From Malurus cyaneus samueli (Eukaryota > Chordata > Aves > Passeriformes > Maluridae): a stretch of DNA of 64,000 nt. The stretch lies in contig CM019219.1 of the NCBI GenBank assembly GCA_009741485.1, positions 5,215,216-5,279,215 on the forward strand. The letters run 5' to 3'. Of the stretch, positions 1 to 12,300 are shown in pieces; position 1 is the stretch's first letter; each line of letters opens with the position of its first letter. A model generated the notes under the pieces. That model was not told where the DNA came from, did no database searches, and saw only the letters and a list, made by a program, of their open reading frames with translations. Position numbers and translations under genes: made by a program.

Positions 1-645
1 CACTTATCACTTTATTTTCTCCTATGAGCACAGAGTGGGAATGTCTCATCTGGTGTGTTGAACTCAGATCTAAGTGCTAAAATGTTTGCTGCTTCCAACC
101 CGCCCAGCAGGATGCTCTGAGCAAAAGAGAGAGTTGTGAGCCTGCTGCTGATGGAGCCATCCACCTCACAGGGCTCACGGGGAAACCACACAGGATCTCA
201 AATGTTAGGCTTTTAATTATTTTAGGGGACTTGTTCCACAAGTACTTCAGATGGTTTCCCATTAACGTTTGACAACATCTCAGCAATTGAAATGTATTTA
301 GTGAGATTGCAGCATTTAGATTGCGGTCTGAGAACTTCTGATCAAATTCTGCTTTCCCTAATTAATGCATTCTGGCTCCTCCTTAACGACATTCATTTCA
401 ACAAATAATTTCTGTTCTTGTCTAATGATATGCACCATTCTTGGCACTAGAGTACAGATAAATACATATAGGTTTTTGCTATTCTAGAGGGAAAATCCAT
501 ATGCTCTGGATAATGAAGGTTAAGTGACAATTTTTCTTTACAACCACTCATGTCTTACAGTCTGTGAACTGAAAACTGGATTAACCTTTAATTACCCCCC
601 ATGATCTCTCAACCCTGAAACAACATTACCACTCCTCCTAATGTT

Positions 646-722
646 ATTTGCATATAGCATTTAATGAGAGAAACATCTGTTTGCATATTCCATATCATTA
701 ATATTATGCAGATGAAGTGAGT
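646..722. promoter_or_regulatory. Octamer/homeodomain motif cluster (candidate enhancer)
   Basis: A perfect octamer ATTTGCAT lies at 646-653, followed by a seven-of-eight match TTTGCAT at 680-686, with TTAATGAG and CATTAATATT cores around them. ATTTGCAT is the established POU-domain (Oct) site and TAAT is the homeodomain core. That this acts as an enhancer is inference. AT-rich DNA yields such motifs by chance, so only conservation or chromatin data would settle it. Confidence 0.25.
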
Positions 723-2620
723 TTTCATGTTGCAATGGGCAATTGTGCAGAAATCTCCTTTTTTCTCATTTTTGGTTTATTTTCCTCCTCCAAACAATTT
801 GCTGTGACATGTATTAATTAGAAAAAGAGCTGCCTGGTGCCACTAGCCTTGCATATATAATGCATAGGTGCTATGTTATCTGAATGGCAGCAAGGCAATA
901 TCCTGATGAATTTACAAAATACTCAATACCTTGATGTTATTGGCAAACCTGTTGATATAGTCTGAGGCAAATGTATCTTTTAATAGAATGTGTTACTATG
1001 AAAATTAAATTAATACAAGTAAGATTATTTACAGGGTTGGGTTTTTTTTTCTAATGACTTTATTTATAAAAAATTGTTCTGTTTAATAAGATAAAACCTA
1101 GTCCTTAGGTACCTGATCGACAGGCATTTGATTGACTGGAATCTAGGTTCAAATTCTCTCTGTGTCTGTTCTCTCCTGAAATGTTTCATATGGCCTTACA
1201 ATGAAATCTTTACTCTTTATGAAGACAAGGCCATTGAAAACTGGTGAGCCACTGCTTGTGGTGAGTGCACAACTTGAGGTCTGGGAGAAGCTCCTAGCTT
1301 TTTTGAGAAATAAGGAGAATTTTCCATTTTGTTTAGCTTGAATCCTATTTTCTTGAAGGTGTTTCTAAGAAGAGTTTAAGCTATTGTTAATATTAAAAAA
1401 AAAGGGGTGGGGGAAGAGGGGATTGAACTGTGGACAATAATTATAGGGGGAAACAGGATATTGATTTCTAGTTTGCTACTTAAAAATCCCTGAGTCCCAG
1501 GTGCCACAATTTGCTGCATGTTTAGCCAGCCCAAGATGTGTCATGTCTTGGATGTATTCCCAGAGTAAACAGGGCACATTATCTTTAAAATCTTTAAAAC
1601 TTTTACAAGCAAAACTGGGGATTTGACTGAACATTGTCCTGTGCTGGTTTTGCCATTTTCTGAGGGAATTTCTACTAATTCGAAAGCAGAAATTATTTCC
1701 TGCAGAGAGCTCTGCAGAGTGTTTTTCATAGGCCCTAAATTTGCCTAACTCATCACAAATTGTTTAAATTGTCCTTTTGTGCTGCTGAGCCAATGCCAGT
1801 GACTACTGAAAGTTCACAAAACTTCTTTTGCCAGACTTTTATCTGGATAAAGCGAGTCTGGAGCAGCCTGGAATTCTCTTCATTGACTAAAATGACACCT
1901 GAGCCATATTTATCTCACAAACTGTTCCTTTTTTTGGAGAGAATTGAGTCAGTTTCTGTGGGACATGGGCTTCCTACAAATTACTTGGACTAGAGTGCAA
2001 AAAGAAACCAGTTTTCTCATTTGGAAGTAACTTCTATGTGGAGACGACTCATGGTCCAGACTGTCAAAGGTTGGCAAACTTTCAGTGAGGAATAAAATAG
2101 AAATTAGAATACCTACAGGCTTATGTGCATACCAAAAAGTCATCATGTTATGGGAAAATGGGATTACTCTGTAAAATGTGTGTTTATATCGGGATGACTT
2201 CTTTAAAAAAAATTTGTGGTCCTCCATGCCTCAGATGTTTGGGATTAGCTGTGCCCACCTATTCTCAAAATAAAAGAGATACCATAGATAATGCATACCC
2301 TGTGACTAAATGAAGATTAAACATGACCAAAAAGTGTCATTTTTTTCCCTTGATTGTGCTGCAAAATAATAATATGCCTCACTTCTAATTAATGACATCA
2401 ATTTTATAGGAGAAATTTGAGGGATGCTGCTTTCCCTGTTGGGAATCATTTTCATGATCAGTTACATGCTTTGTGAGAACATATGTTCATTTAAAGCAGA
2501 TTTTCATAGTTTAGGAGTTGCATTAAATAAATAAGGTTTGTTTATCTAAAGGTCTGACTTGCAGGTAGGATTACAGTGGTTTGTACATAAGTTATTGCTT
2601 TGGCATCTACCAGGCCTTTC

Positions 2621-2750
2621 ATGCAAAAAACCCCAAAATCCTTAATGTATGCAAACTGTTGTGCATGCAAATTATAGCCCTGTGTGTAGAATTGAGGCAT
2701 GCAAAGGAGCACAATGCTTCCCACATGGAATTGCTCCTGCTTTGCAAATC
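2621..2750 (+). promoter_or_regulatory. Homotypic ATGCAAA cluster (candidate POU-bound element)
   Basis: ATGCAAA occurs four times on the same strand within 86 bp: 2621, 2649, 2665 (full octamer ATGCAAAT, 2665-2672) and 2699. A further TTTGCAAAT follows at 2741-2749. Four copies of a specified 7-mer in so short a stretch are not expected by chance. ATGCAAAT is the established octamer of POU-domain factors. A developmental enhancer is inferred. The copies are irregularly spaced (28, 16 and 34 bp) and their flanks differ, so this is not a simple tandem repeat. Confidence 0.35.
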
Positions 2751-5613
2751 ATCTCACTCCTGAACACCTACAGTGCATGGACCAGCTTGTGGAGCCAAGT
2801 CATTGCTCTGGAATTTAGATTCATTTGGGTAAACAGATTGTGCCAGTGGCAATCAAGATTTATGTTGGCATAAAACTTCCTTTCATAATTCCTTTCATTT
2901 TGGGAGCTGCTATGGCCAAGGAAGGAATATTTTCCATGGTCACACAGAGACCTGGAAAATTAAATGAAATTTGGGGCAAGGTCATGTGAAAACTTGACAG
3001 AATTTGGGAATAAGTGTATTGCTATTCTTAATACAAAGCTGTGTTTTCTATTTCAGCTACACAAGAAAAATTCAAATTGCCAAAAAAAATTGGATAAAGA
3101 AGATTTTAGCCTATCATGACAAGCTTTTTTTTATGTGATATTATTTAGATTTGTCAGATATAAAGCAGATGGTCTTAATTCACAACAGTGTACATTTAAT
3201 GGGTGATGTCTATCTTTGGGACCCCTGGAGAGAATTTAGGAAAGCAAAGGAGGCTTTCTTAAAATTTGTAACAAACTCTTTGTGCATCCCAAGGCACTGA
3301 CACTTCCAAGGCAGGGATCCTTCCAACCCCTGACTGCAATCCAGTGGCTTCTCAAGTGAAGTAAAAGTTGTTGATTGAGCTAGTTAAGAAATAATCCCCT
3401 TGATTGTTCAAGGGCTTTTGTCAACACAAGGTCAAATAAATTTTTGTTGGCGTGGCTCTATTTTCACACATTGCGACCAAGAAAAACAAAACCTGCAAGC
3501 GGTGGCTCAGCACTGGCAAAACAATTCCTGCGAAAATCAGCAGCCTCTGTGCCAGAATTTAACTGAACACTGGGTGCTTTTAGTGGGTTTTTGTTGGCAT
3601 TTGATACATGGGTGCACTCTCATGCCAATTCATGAACGCACTTTCTTCGGAGAAGTGATATCATAGCAATATCTGCACTTTAACGTGAATGACAGTGTTT
3701 TGGAATTGGTGAAATATTTCTCCAATGAAACACTTTTTTTACTTTGCTGTGCAGCTGTTGGCCTGAAAAGCTTATCTCCATGAAGTAGCTCTGTTTGCAT
3801 GTGCGTAGAGAAAATCACTGAACAAGAAAAACAAGAATAATATTGTGTCGTAACCGAGTTTAAATGCAGTGCAATTTGTGTTAATAGTGGCTTTTATATG
3901 CCCTATTATATAGTAAATTAAATTATATCTTTATTCTTGTATCTAAGATAAACAGTAAGTATGTAATATATCAGTAATAGAAAAACTCTTGGCATTTAGG
4001 AAAGAATTGAGCTTTAATGTAAGGACGTTTTTATACCTCAGTAATAAATTAACATTTCAAAAGTACTTTAGCCTGCTGAGATGGATCATTCTATGAGTAT
4101 GGGTAACACCATGGACTCCAATAATTAGTGTAAATTGCCTTTGAATAATACAGAGCTGGGAACAACTTTCAGTGCTTAATGCCCCTTGCAGTACATGATG
4201 AAGAGTCCTTAATGGAGCTTGGAAAAACAAGTAATACCTATAAATCAAAGAAGAAAAGCCGTTTTTGATGCATTTGTCTGAGAGTGTGAGTTTTAAACCA
4301 AATTGTTAACACTCCTCCCTGCTGAGGGTCATGGATTAGCTAGGGTGGGAGTTTCTTATAGGATCTTTCACACTAACCAGCAGAGGTAGGGGGTTTCAAA
4401 TACAAGTGTTTTCTTAACCCTAATCCCTGCCTCCCTGACCAGTAGAGCTCTGAATTTCTCTCTAATTAGGTGGAGAATTAGTAGGTGGATAAATGTGTTA
4501 GTGGATGAGGATGAAGTGATTAACTTGCCCCAGACTATGATAGTGAGTTCAAGGCGCTACTGAATTCATTTTGTTTCTAATAACTTTCTCCCTATATTCT
4601 GGCTGCACCATGGCAGAAGACTTGCATTTATATCTGTAATCTTACAGCGGTATATTCTCTTGCCTCATTCCCAGGGCTTTATCTGCTATATTTAAACAGC
4701 AGTGCAGTATATTTCCCAATGTGCTGGCTCACATTTATGTGTACTATTTAATTATCTCAACAATTTTGTAACCTAATTTAGATATATTTATGTTACAGTA
4801 AGGCTGTCTGTGTGAGGAAATGCGAATTTTATCACCAGATAATGAGACTGGAATACTTTCTCCAAGTATTTTCTAACTGTACAAACAAGTATCTGCTACC
4901 TTGCTGTTGCTGCCTGCTTGCTGCTCTTTGTTCAGTGTGTGGGGCTCTGCTGGCATTGAGGAAACACAATTTCACAGCGCTGTAGCCAGATGTGAACTCT
5001 GCTAAACTGGAGCGGTGACATTTTCTGTCTCTGAAGATGTGCCCGTGTGACTAAGCAGGGAAGGGTTTATCATGGGCAGGATCTGCTCCCTGCAGACTCT
5101 GGCTTCATCTTGGAAGGTTGGTGTGAATTTCTGCCCTTTCACAGCCATGCTGAATCATCCAATTCCAGCTTACTTTTCATTCTTACTCACGGCTTCAACA
5201 GCATCTCAACCACACCAGCATGTTCCTGTCCTGGGGTCTGCTCAGACCTGTGAATTCACTTGGCCCCAAAGAATGAAGTGTGCTACTTGCAAAACAAGAA
5301 AACCCAGCAGGAAAGAGACAAGATTCCCAAACTGGCTCAATGTTGTGACTCAGCCAGGCTGGGATCTGAGAAAACCTTTCTTGGAATAAAAGCGAGTTTT
5401 TCAGGTGTATTCTGAACAAAGAAGGGTGCTAGAAGGTGCCACAGATAGGAGTTGATCATAAATGTGCATATTTTTGAGAAAACAGTCTGACATCTACATG
5501 TCACAGCACTGGATGCTGACCTTAACTAGTTACTAAAATTGTTTGGTATCTTTCAGAAAAGATCTGGTGCTTCACAGCGTACAAATTGAAGGGAAGTCAA
5601 AGTGCCTTGTGGA

Positions 5614-5673
5614 AATACCAACCACTGTTGGTATTGTTTGTATTAGTTAACCACTGTTTGATTGGTTAACTAA
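5614..5673. other. Two adjacent perfect hairpins
   Basis: Hairpin one has arms AATACCAAC (5614-5622) and GTTGGTATT (5627-5635), a 9-bp perfect stem with a 4-nt loop. Seven bases later, hairpin two has arms TTAGTTAACC (5643-5652) and GGTTAACTAA (5664-5673), a 10-bp perfect stem with an 11-nt loop. Both contain AACCACTGTT, so the second may be a variant copy of the first. No following T-run or family resemblance points to a known RNA. This may be a mutational palindrome or a dimeric factor site. Confidence 0.5.
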
Positions 5674-5823
5674 TCAAAAATAGAGGCTGTAGGATATACC
5701 AAAAAAGTCCTTCAGGTCTGTCCAGGGGAAGTAAAGCCTCAGCTGAAGTAAAATGTTTAGACACACCACACTTCAAAAAAAGGTGGGCAAGGAGAAAGGG
5801 AGCATGAATGATCCGAAGCCCAG

Positions 5824-5843
5824 NNNNNNNNNNNNNNNNNNNN
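5824..5843. other. Assembly gap of 20 N
   Basis: Twenty unresolved bases separate an A-rich, GGAGAAAGGG-containing left flank from a GAAAAGGGAAAGGGAAAGG right flank. Purine-rich low-complexity sequence on both sides suggests that a simple repeat caused the gap. The true length is unknown. Confidence 0.98.
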
Positions 5844-7380
5844 GGTAAAGAAGTAATATTGAAGAAAAGGGAAAGGGAAAGGTCCTGTGTTAGTGTGAGA
5901 GGGCAGGCCAGGCTGGGCGAGGGGCTCTGCGGGTCAGCCAGGGTAGCTCGGCTTGCATGATTGAGTCATTAGCCAGGGCATTGTGTGTGCAGCCAGGAAC
6001 TGAGGCAGGCAGGAAATTTAAAGGGAAGTATATTTTCTATGCAGAGCAATCAAAGTCGATTTCACCCTTATCTCAGTTGTTTGCTCCAGTGAGCATCGAA
6101 TGCCTGAGGAGAGCACGGTTGCTGAGGAAGCTGAGGTTCAGAGGGTGCATGGGGTGGTGCCAAGTTTAGCAGGAACAGCTCTGTGACTGCCAGGCACAGC
6201 CTGTCCAGGTGCTGGGTGCTTCTCCTCCCTAAGCCAAAGGATCTGGGCACAGGCACCTCAAGGTTAAACTTTATAATGAGACCCACTTACCTCAATCCCA
6301 GTGCTCTGCAGAATCCCTGGGCCACAAAAGATCCAGGAAATATCAAAAGCAGCATAAGCTCCTGAGAACTTAGCAAAAAATCTTATGTTGAATGAGCTGC
6401 TCTTCTTTTGTGCTTCTATTTCCTCCTATCCCTTTTGCCTTTAGAAGCCTCTGCCTAAATGTCTCACTGATAAAACTCAAAGGGACACATTTGGAAAGTA
6501 AGACATTAGGGGGTTTTGATGTGTTTATGGTGGTGGTTTGCAAATGGTGCTGTGGGAGTTTCGAGTAGCAGAAAATGGTCGGAGTTGTGAGGAGCCAATG
6601 CACAACTCCTAGGACAGGAAAAATGCTTATTTTAGGCAATGACTGGAAGGCTCTACACGCTCAGCAGGTGAAACCTGTGCATCAGTTTAGGTTCAGGGTC
6701 AGCCCTCAAGAGGGTACTTCCTTTGCCCCAGCTTCCCCAGGTGGAAGGATTGTCTTTCTAATGTTCAACTGCATCCCATAGAGCACATAAAAAGTCACCC
6801 TTCATTAGCCAGGATTATGTTGTCTCTTGATCTTATCAGGTTTTGCTCTGCAAACTGCAGAAGAATGCAGCCTGATGTATGCAGCAAGCCAGGAATCTCC
6901 ACTGGCAGCAAGAATTTCACTGGCAAGAATCTCTCTGAAGTGACTCCACAGAGCTTATCTTCAGTTTTTAACAGGGATACAGCTTCATTAAAACACTGGG
7001 AGCCAGAGTTTTGCTGGAAAAATACTATTTTCTTCATTAAAAAATGAAAACAGTGCTCCTATTTTCTTTTCTAACTGGCTACCCTACCCCTTGAAATAAT
7101 TTTATATATTTAAATGGACGAGGATGTAAATTGTACTGCCAAACTATTAAAGCCAATGGCACACATTATAATATGCTGTGAAAGGAAGATAGCTCTGGCC
7201 AGTAACTCTTAAGCCTAAATGAGTTTCTCCTAAGAGGAGAACAGCTGCTTAAAGTACATATATTTAAAATTAAATTTCTTTATTACAAGTTACTTAGCGT
7301 ATTTTGGACTTATATGTTCTCTAGCTTAAATCTTCTTCTTCTTTTTTATTTTTTTTAATTGCAGAAAGCTGTGGAAAAAT

Positions 7381-7421
7381 AATCGGAAACTCGGTTAGCA
7401 TTACAAATTGAAAATCGGAAA
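7381..7421 (+). promoter_or_regulatory. Paired AATCGGAAA motifs
   Basis: The 9-mer AATCGGAAA occurs at 7381-7389 and again at 7413-7421, 32 bp apart on the same strand, with a further CTCGG between them. CpG is rare in this AT-rich background, so two identical CpG-containing 9-mers (and a third CpG) in 41 bp are notable. CGGAAA is close to, but not the same as, the ETS core CGGAAG. A regulatory role is inferred only. Confidence 0.2.
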
Positions 7422-9041
7422 TTATAGGGATGTTTTTTCAGGTTCTCAAGCCACATAGGTATATTAACCCTCATTAGTCATTTTGTGGCAGTGAGAGATT
7501 TGAAAACAGAATTCCATTACGGTATTTATGGTCAAAATCTGATATGATCAAATAATAGGTTTCCCAATAGAAATGTCTATGTGCCATGTAGTAAACTTGA
7601 TAATTGTAAGAATATATTTAATGCAGTAGAACTGAATACCGAACCAGGAGATTAACATTTCTGTTATATAATTACAAGTTCAAGTTCAGCTTCTTATCAT
7701 ACTACAGTAAGTATAGAAAGTAGAAGTGATCCTCTTTAATTTGTAATTATTTAACTGAAATAGAATGTCTCCCAGTCTTATTCTTACTCTTCTACACTGA
7801 AGACATTGGTATGCAGAAACCATGCACCAAGGAATAGTACACTATCAGAGTTCATGTTTGAGTATTCTTTAAAACCAACTAAGAGAAGTTAATCTCATTG
7901 AACTTCTTTTTATTCAACAAAAGAGTTAGATGTTTCCAAGTCTAATGTGACTATAATGTTCATTAAATGAACTTCTTTACACCTTTAAATGGATTAACTG
8001 TACATCTTCACATTCTAATTATTATACATGTCGCTCACAAATCACAGATCAAATTCAAAGCACTATAAAGGCTCTGTTTATGAGCATTAGGAAAGCAGAT
8101 ACAGTGAGAATTGAGTGTGATTTTTATCTGGGTCATATGAAAGAATAAGTGTCATCCATATTAAAGTGCAGAAATGTGTGTACCTTCACTTGTTGAGTTT
8201 TCCTTCAACTCTGGTCTGGTGAGAGCCTTCTTTGAAAAGTTAAGCCACAGACTACTTTGGCATCTCTGCTCCCTCATTTGTCCATGATCCAAGATGATCC
8301 CTGACTAAGATGATCCTTGCAGCTGTGTTGTTTATAATTTTCAGACAATAGCTGTCAGTCAGATAAAGGATGATGCACGATTTTACCAGCATGGGAAGAG
8401 CTATGACTTAGTTTCTTATCTGAAGTTAGTTTTTCTAATAAGAAGATACTGAGAGTATTTTTAGTGATCAGATTTTAGAAGGCAGCCTGGTGCTTAACTC
8501 CCTGGTGCAGTCGAGTCTAAACTCTCTAAAAAGAGCCTTAATCTATGTTTTTGCCACATGAAAATTGTTTTCAATCCACAGAAGTCAGTGGAGCTGTGCC
8601 AGGTTACGTGGGCTTGGCTATCAGAGTGGATAGTTAGCTGTGAAAGCAGCTTCACTCTCAGTGAGAGCTTATCAAAAGGTTTGGGAACGTGGTACAACAG
8701 TGTGGTCCTCTGTGAAGATATTACATCTGTAGTGGGAGCAAAAGTCAGATGTTTGCCCAAATTTTCTCATGTTTCATCTGTAGAAGAAAAAAAAGTCCTC
8801 AAAGTAATACTGGAGATGTTTGCAGGATGATCTTAGGATGTTAAAATGATGGGCAACAATAATAAAAGTTACATATATTACACAAATATGTTAAGTATGC
8901 AATGCATTTCCAGTGAATCCTGACATGGCAGAAATATCCTCATTTCTTACAGACATGTGCTGGCAGCAGTTGCAAGTCAGTTTGTGTTTATAATGTGACA
9001 CCAGAAATATTTCCCTTTTTCTCTCCATTTACAGAATCCTG

Positions 9042-9064
9042 GATATTCCTGTCACAGGAATATC
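9042..9064. other. Perfect 23-bp palindrome
   Basis: Arms GATATTCCTG (9042-9051) and CAGGAATATC (9055-9064) are exact reverse complements around a 3-base centre, TCA. It includes TTCC...GGAA half-sites. It could bind a dimeric transcription factor or simply be a mutational palindrome. There is no sign of a transcribed RNA. Confidence 0.5.
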
Positions 9065-9237
9065 TTCCTCTCCAAAGAGCATGCAAAATTCTGGAGTAGA
9101 CAGAGTTTGGATAATTACAATTCTCAACTTGAAGACCATCAGTTCCCTGGCAGGGCTCACAGACCCTTTCAGCCAGCAAGGATCCAAGCTCTCTGACCAG
9201 CAGTCATGTGTCTGATGTTGTGAAAGCACAAGTAGGG

Positions 9238-9285
9238 GGTTTTTTTTGTTGTTGTTTTTTTTTGTTTGTTTGTTTTGTTTTTGCA
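9238..9285. repeat. T-rich simple repeat, (TTTG)n-like
   Basis: A run of T broken by single G bases, including three consecutive GTTT units. It is low-complexity sequence with no coding meaning. Frames that cross it translate to F/V/C-rich artefacts. Confidence 0.9.
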
Positions 9286-9292
9286 AGGAAGG

Positions 9293-9344
9293 TTATTACT
9301 GTGCAAAAAACACAGATATTTTATTACTGTGCAAAAAGCACAGC
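9293..9344 (+). repeat. Imperfect 28-bp tandem duplication
   Basis: TTATTACTGTGCAAAAA at 9293 recurs at 9321, a period of 28 bp. The copies are followed by ACACAG and GCACAG, a single difference across about 24 bp. This is a small local duplication with no recognised family. Confidence 0.8.
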
Positions 9345-12300
9345 CATGCTCCAGTATGAGAAGATGGAAAGTGATGAGCCTCTGTGTGCCTGTGGGTCTG
9401 ACTTTTCTCCTGTGTTTGGACAATACAGATCTGATTTCAGTTCATCATCTGGAAGCTGCTGTGAAGCAGATCCCAGAAATGTGAAATGCAGCCCCAGCAG
9501 CATGACTGTGCACCCCTCTGTGTGCCAGTCACAGCCACAGACCACAGTGTTTGGGTATTCAGATTTCAATGAGCAAACACGCCAAAATGGGGGATTTTGG
9601 ATAGAAGGGTCAGTTGTTTATCCCTTGCACACGTACCTAGGATAGCTACAGCCAGTTGACTGAAATGTGCCATTATATTTCAGTCTGAAACTTAGGGCTG
9701 GAAACAGGCTTTTGGAATCTTGCCTTGCCAGGCTGTCTTCTTCTGTTCCATTCTCTCCTGTGCAACAGCACTTCAGTTCATAAAATAAACAACTACTGCA
9801 GCTCTCTGCACATTAGGCTCCCCTGACCACAGATATTTTCATGTTTTCTGCAGCGATTTTAAATAAATGTTTGCTCTGCTTTCCACATGCGCCTCTGTGT
9901 CCCGAGTGCCGGTGGCAGGTATGTAGGGTAGGATGAGAACCAGGTGTTCCCCACAATTATTTACTTCTTTACAGACACGGGGGCTACAACATCCGCTGGA
10001 GCAGTTTGACAGTGATTTACCTGCTGCTGCCAGCTGCTCCCTGCTTGTGGGGGCTGAGCTGCTCAAACCTCAGCTCCTTGGTTTGAGATCAGCATTTGGA
10101 GGCCCTGCTCTGTCATTTTGGTGAGAACCACACAGCTCTGAGCTTCTCCCAATATCTAAATCTATTGCAATGACTTAGCTGATAAGGTTTCCAAGAGGTT
10201 TTCTTGACTGTGGTGTGAAGATGCATCTTCTAAACCGTTCACATTTTCCATAAGCTTCCACTGTAGGGGTCCATCTCACCTGAGACACTTGTCTCACCAA
10301 GGTACAGCAACACACCTGTGTGGAACATTTTACTTCAGCAAAAATGATCTTCCCACAGGTAAACTTTGTGAATAGCAACATATTGTTTCTTTGAAAGTGT
10401 TAGTTGTAATGGCAACAGGATAAAGTATCACAAAGCTTTGTGAGCTGGATCTTGATGAAGGGCAGAAAGTATTTTTAGTTTCACTGCTGTATATATGAGC
10501 AAATGTCTGGATACAATTCCAACCTGCTGGCTGTTCCCTTGACACCTTAGCTGAGGGAAATCCAATTCTTGCTCACTGTGCTCCTACAGATGCATGGTGT
10601 GTGGCTGGGGACTGGTGTAATTGCAGTGGATTGGATTTTAAATGCATGGGGTTTTGGCAGGGAAGCAGCAGCACAAGGAATTAATTTTTTAGTGCTCTTG
10701 TTCTGTTTCACTCTGCCATGTTTTTTGACTATATCCACTTTGGAGCAAGTGGGTTTTAATTCAGTTTTTCTCGTATTTTTTAAAGGATTTCTTTAAAAGA
10801 AAATCCCAAAAAGCCAAAAATCGAATACTGTCTGCAGAAAAGTTTCCTGTTAAGATGAACTCTACGTCTGCAGTCTAATTTTCTATTCTTTTTCCATGTG
10901 ATACATTTTTACTTACACAGTTAAGATTCTCAGGTGAAGAAGTTGTTTTTCTCTCTGCAAGTAAGGACAGGGATCTTCAGCAGTCCAGGAAGGGGGAACC
11001 ACTATTGACAGTGGAAGTCTCTTCCAGAGATCAAGATGTAGGGAAATAGCAGAAGGCCTAGAGAAACCCAGGAGAGATTTAGTTTAAAATATAATCTGTG
11101 GAAAAGTATGGGCTGTGTTTTTTCCCCTATTGAATCTGAAATTTCCATGATAAATGTGTAGGATTTTGGGGTTAATGTTTTACTAAGAGCATGGAAATGT
11201 TGTTCACCCTTCAGACAAGAATTTTCAGTCCTAATTTTGTGCATCTGGCAAAATCTGGAGAATCTGAAGCACTTTTTGGAGAGAAAAAAGATCCTTTTTC
11301 CTGTGAATTCTCAGTGATTCAGGCTCTGGACCCTTGTGCTATCAGGTAACTTAGGCTGTCATCCTCATGTTCTTCCCTTTCCAAAGACCTTTGACCTGCC
11401 CAGGTTTGCTCAGTGCTCAGATCCCTTTACTCAGGGAGAACAAATTGTAGAAGATACTCAGAGAAGTTTCTTTTCTACTCACGCTCCCATGTGTTTTAAT
11501 GAGTTAAATGAATGTCAATATAAGATTCTTATCTCTAGAATATCCATTCTGGAGCAATGTATAGGAATAATCTGTTTTTTTTCCCTATACAAATCCTGCC
11601 TTTAAAGTCCCAGGTCACTTCTGCCCTACAGGATTCTGGCCCTGCCCCTGGCCCTGTTAACCCCGTGAGTATCTTTATGATCAAAATTCAAATAGTGTTG
11701 CACCAATTGTTAAATCACTCAGATCCTACACTTGTAACTGATCTCAGCAGAGATGGCAATTCAATTAATATTGCATTGGACTACCCACAAGACTATTCTA
11801 GCACAGAGCTGATGCTCCAAGTCAAGCCTGGGCTTGCTGTCTGCTACCTGGCAAAGCTGAGAAAAAGATGAATACTAAATGTAAGGTATCTCCATTAACT
11901 CTTTCTTTCCCTGAAGGTGTGTTCAAAGAGTTTGAGTGCTGGGAGGCCTGCTTGCAATCTCAGTGAATATTTCATTCTGACTCAGCACTGGATGTGTTAA
12001 AGCTGTTTGTGGAGCAGAGACACCTTCAATCATTATCCACTCTGGCAAATTTTGATCTTGTGTTGAGTTTTTATACATTTTCACCTGATGTTTCCCCATT
12101 GAAAGTGGGGGAAAAAGAGAAAAACACTTTTCTACTGGGATCTTTAGTACCAACTAATAAAAATAAAGTTTCTTCGAGCAGTGCAGGTGGAGAATAGGCA
12201 GAGTGTCAAGGACAACTGAGGGAGAAGAGGACTTTTTCCTCTTTGGTAGTTACAGAAGGTCTCAAAATATTTGGCATTCCTGAGCCACCTGCTCCTGCTG

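Larger units (their letters stand above)
1..5613. other. Non-coding AT-rich DNA, no gene seen
   Basis: Both strands are dense in stop codons; the longest ATG-started frame is 105 codons (5072-5389, plus) and resembles no family I know. No transposon could be assigned. A stretch near 4510-4560 faintly resembles an ancient L2/MIR-type repeat but is too diverged to call. Two motif clusters inside this stretch (646-722 and 2621-2750) are listed separately. The AT-rich block at about 4560-4870 has the look of a conserved non-coding element, but conservation cannot be judged from one sequence. Confidence 0.75.
5844..9237. other. Non-coding DNA, no gene seen
   Basis: Frames are short (90 codons at most, 8558-8830) and resemble nothing I know. 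The stretch from 7060 to 8200 is very AT-rich. Features inside it are a repeated CpG-containing 9-mer at 7381-7421 and a perfect palindrome at 9042-9064, both listed separately. ATGATCC also recurs three times at 8284-8318, a trivial local repeat. Confidence 0.75.

Noticed and set aside
4377..4396. CTCF-like CCAGCAGAGGTAG
   Set aside because: The essential GGC of the core is replaced by GTA.
4510..4560. L2/MIR-like GATTAACTTGCCCC...TAGTGAGT
   Set aside because: The similarity is short and interrupted; it cannot be separated from chance without a profile search.
9208..9645. 145-codon plus-strand frame
   Set aside because: It begins in a T/TTTG simple repeat and resembles no protein.
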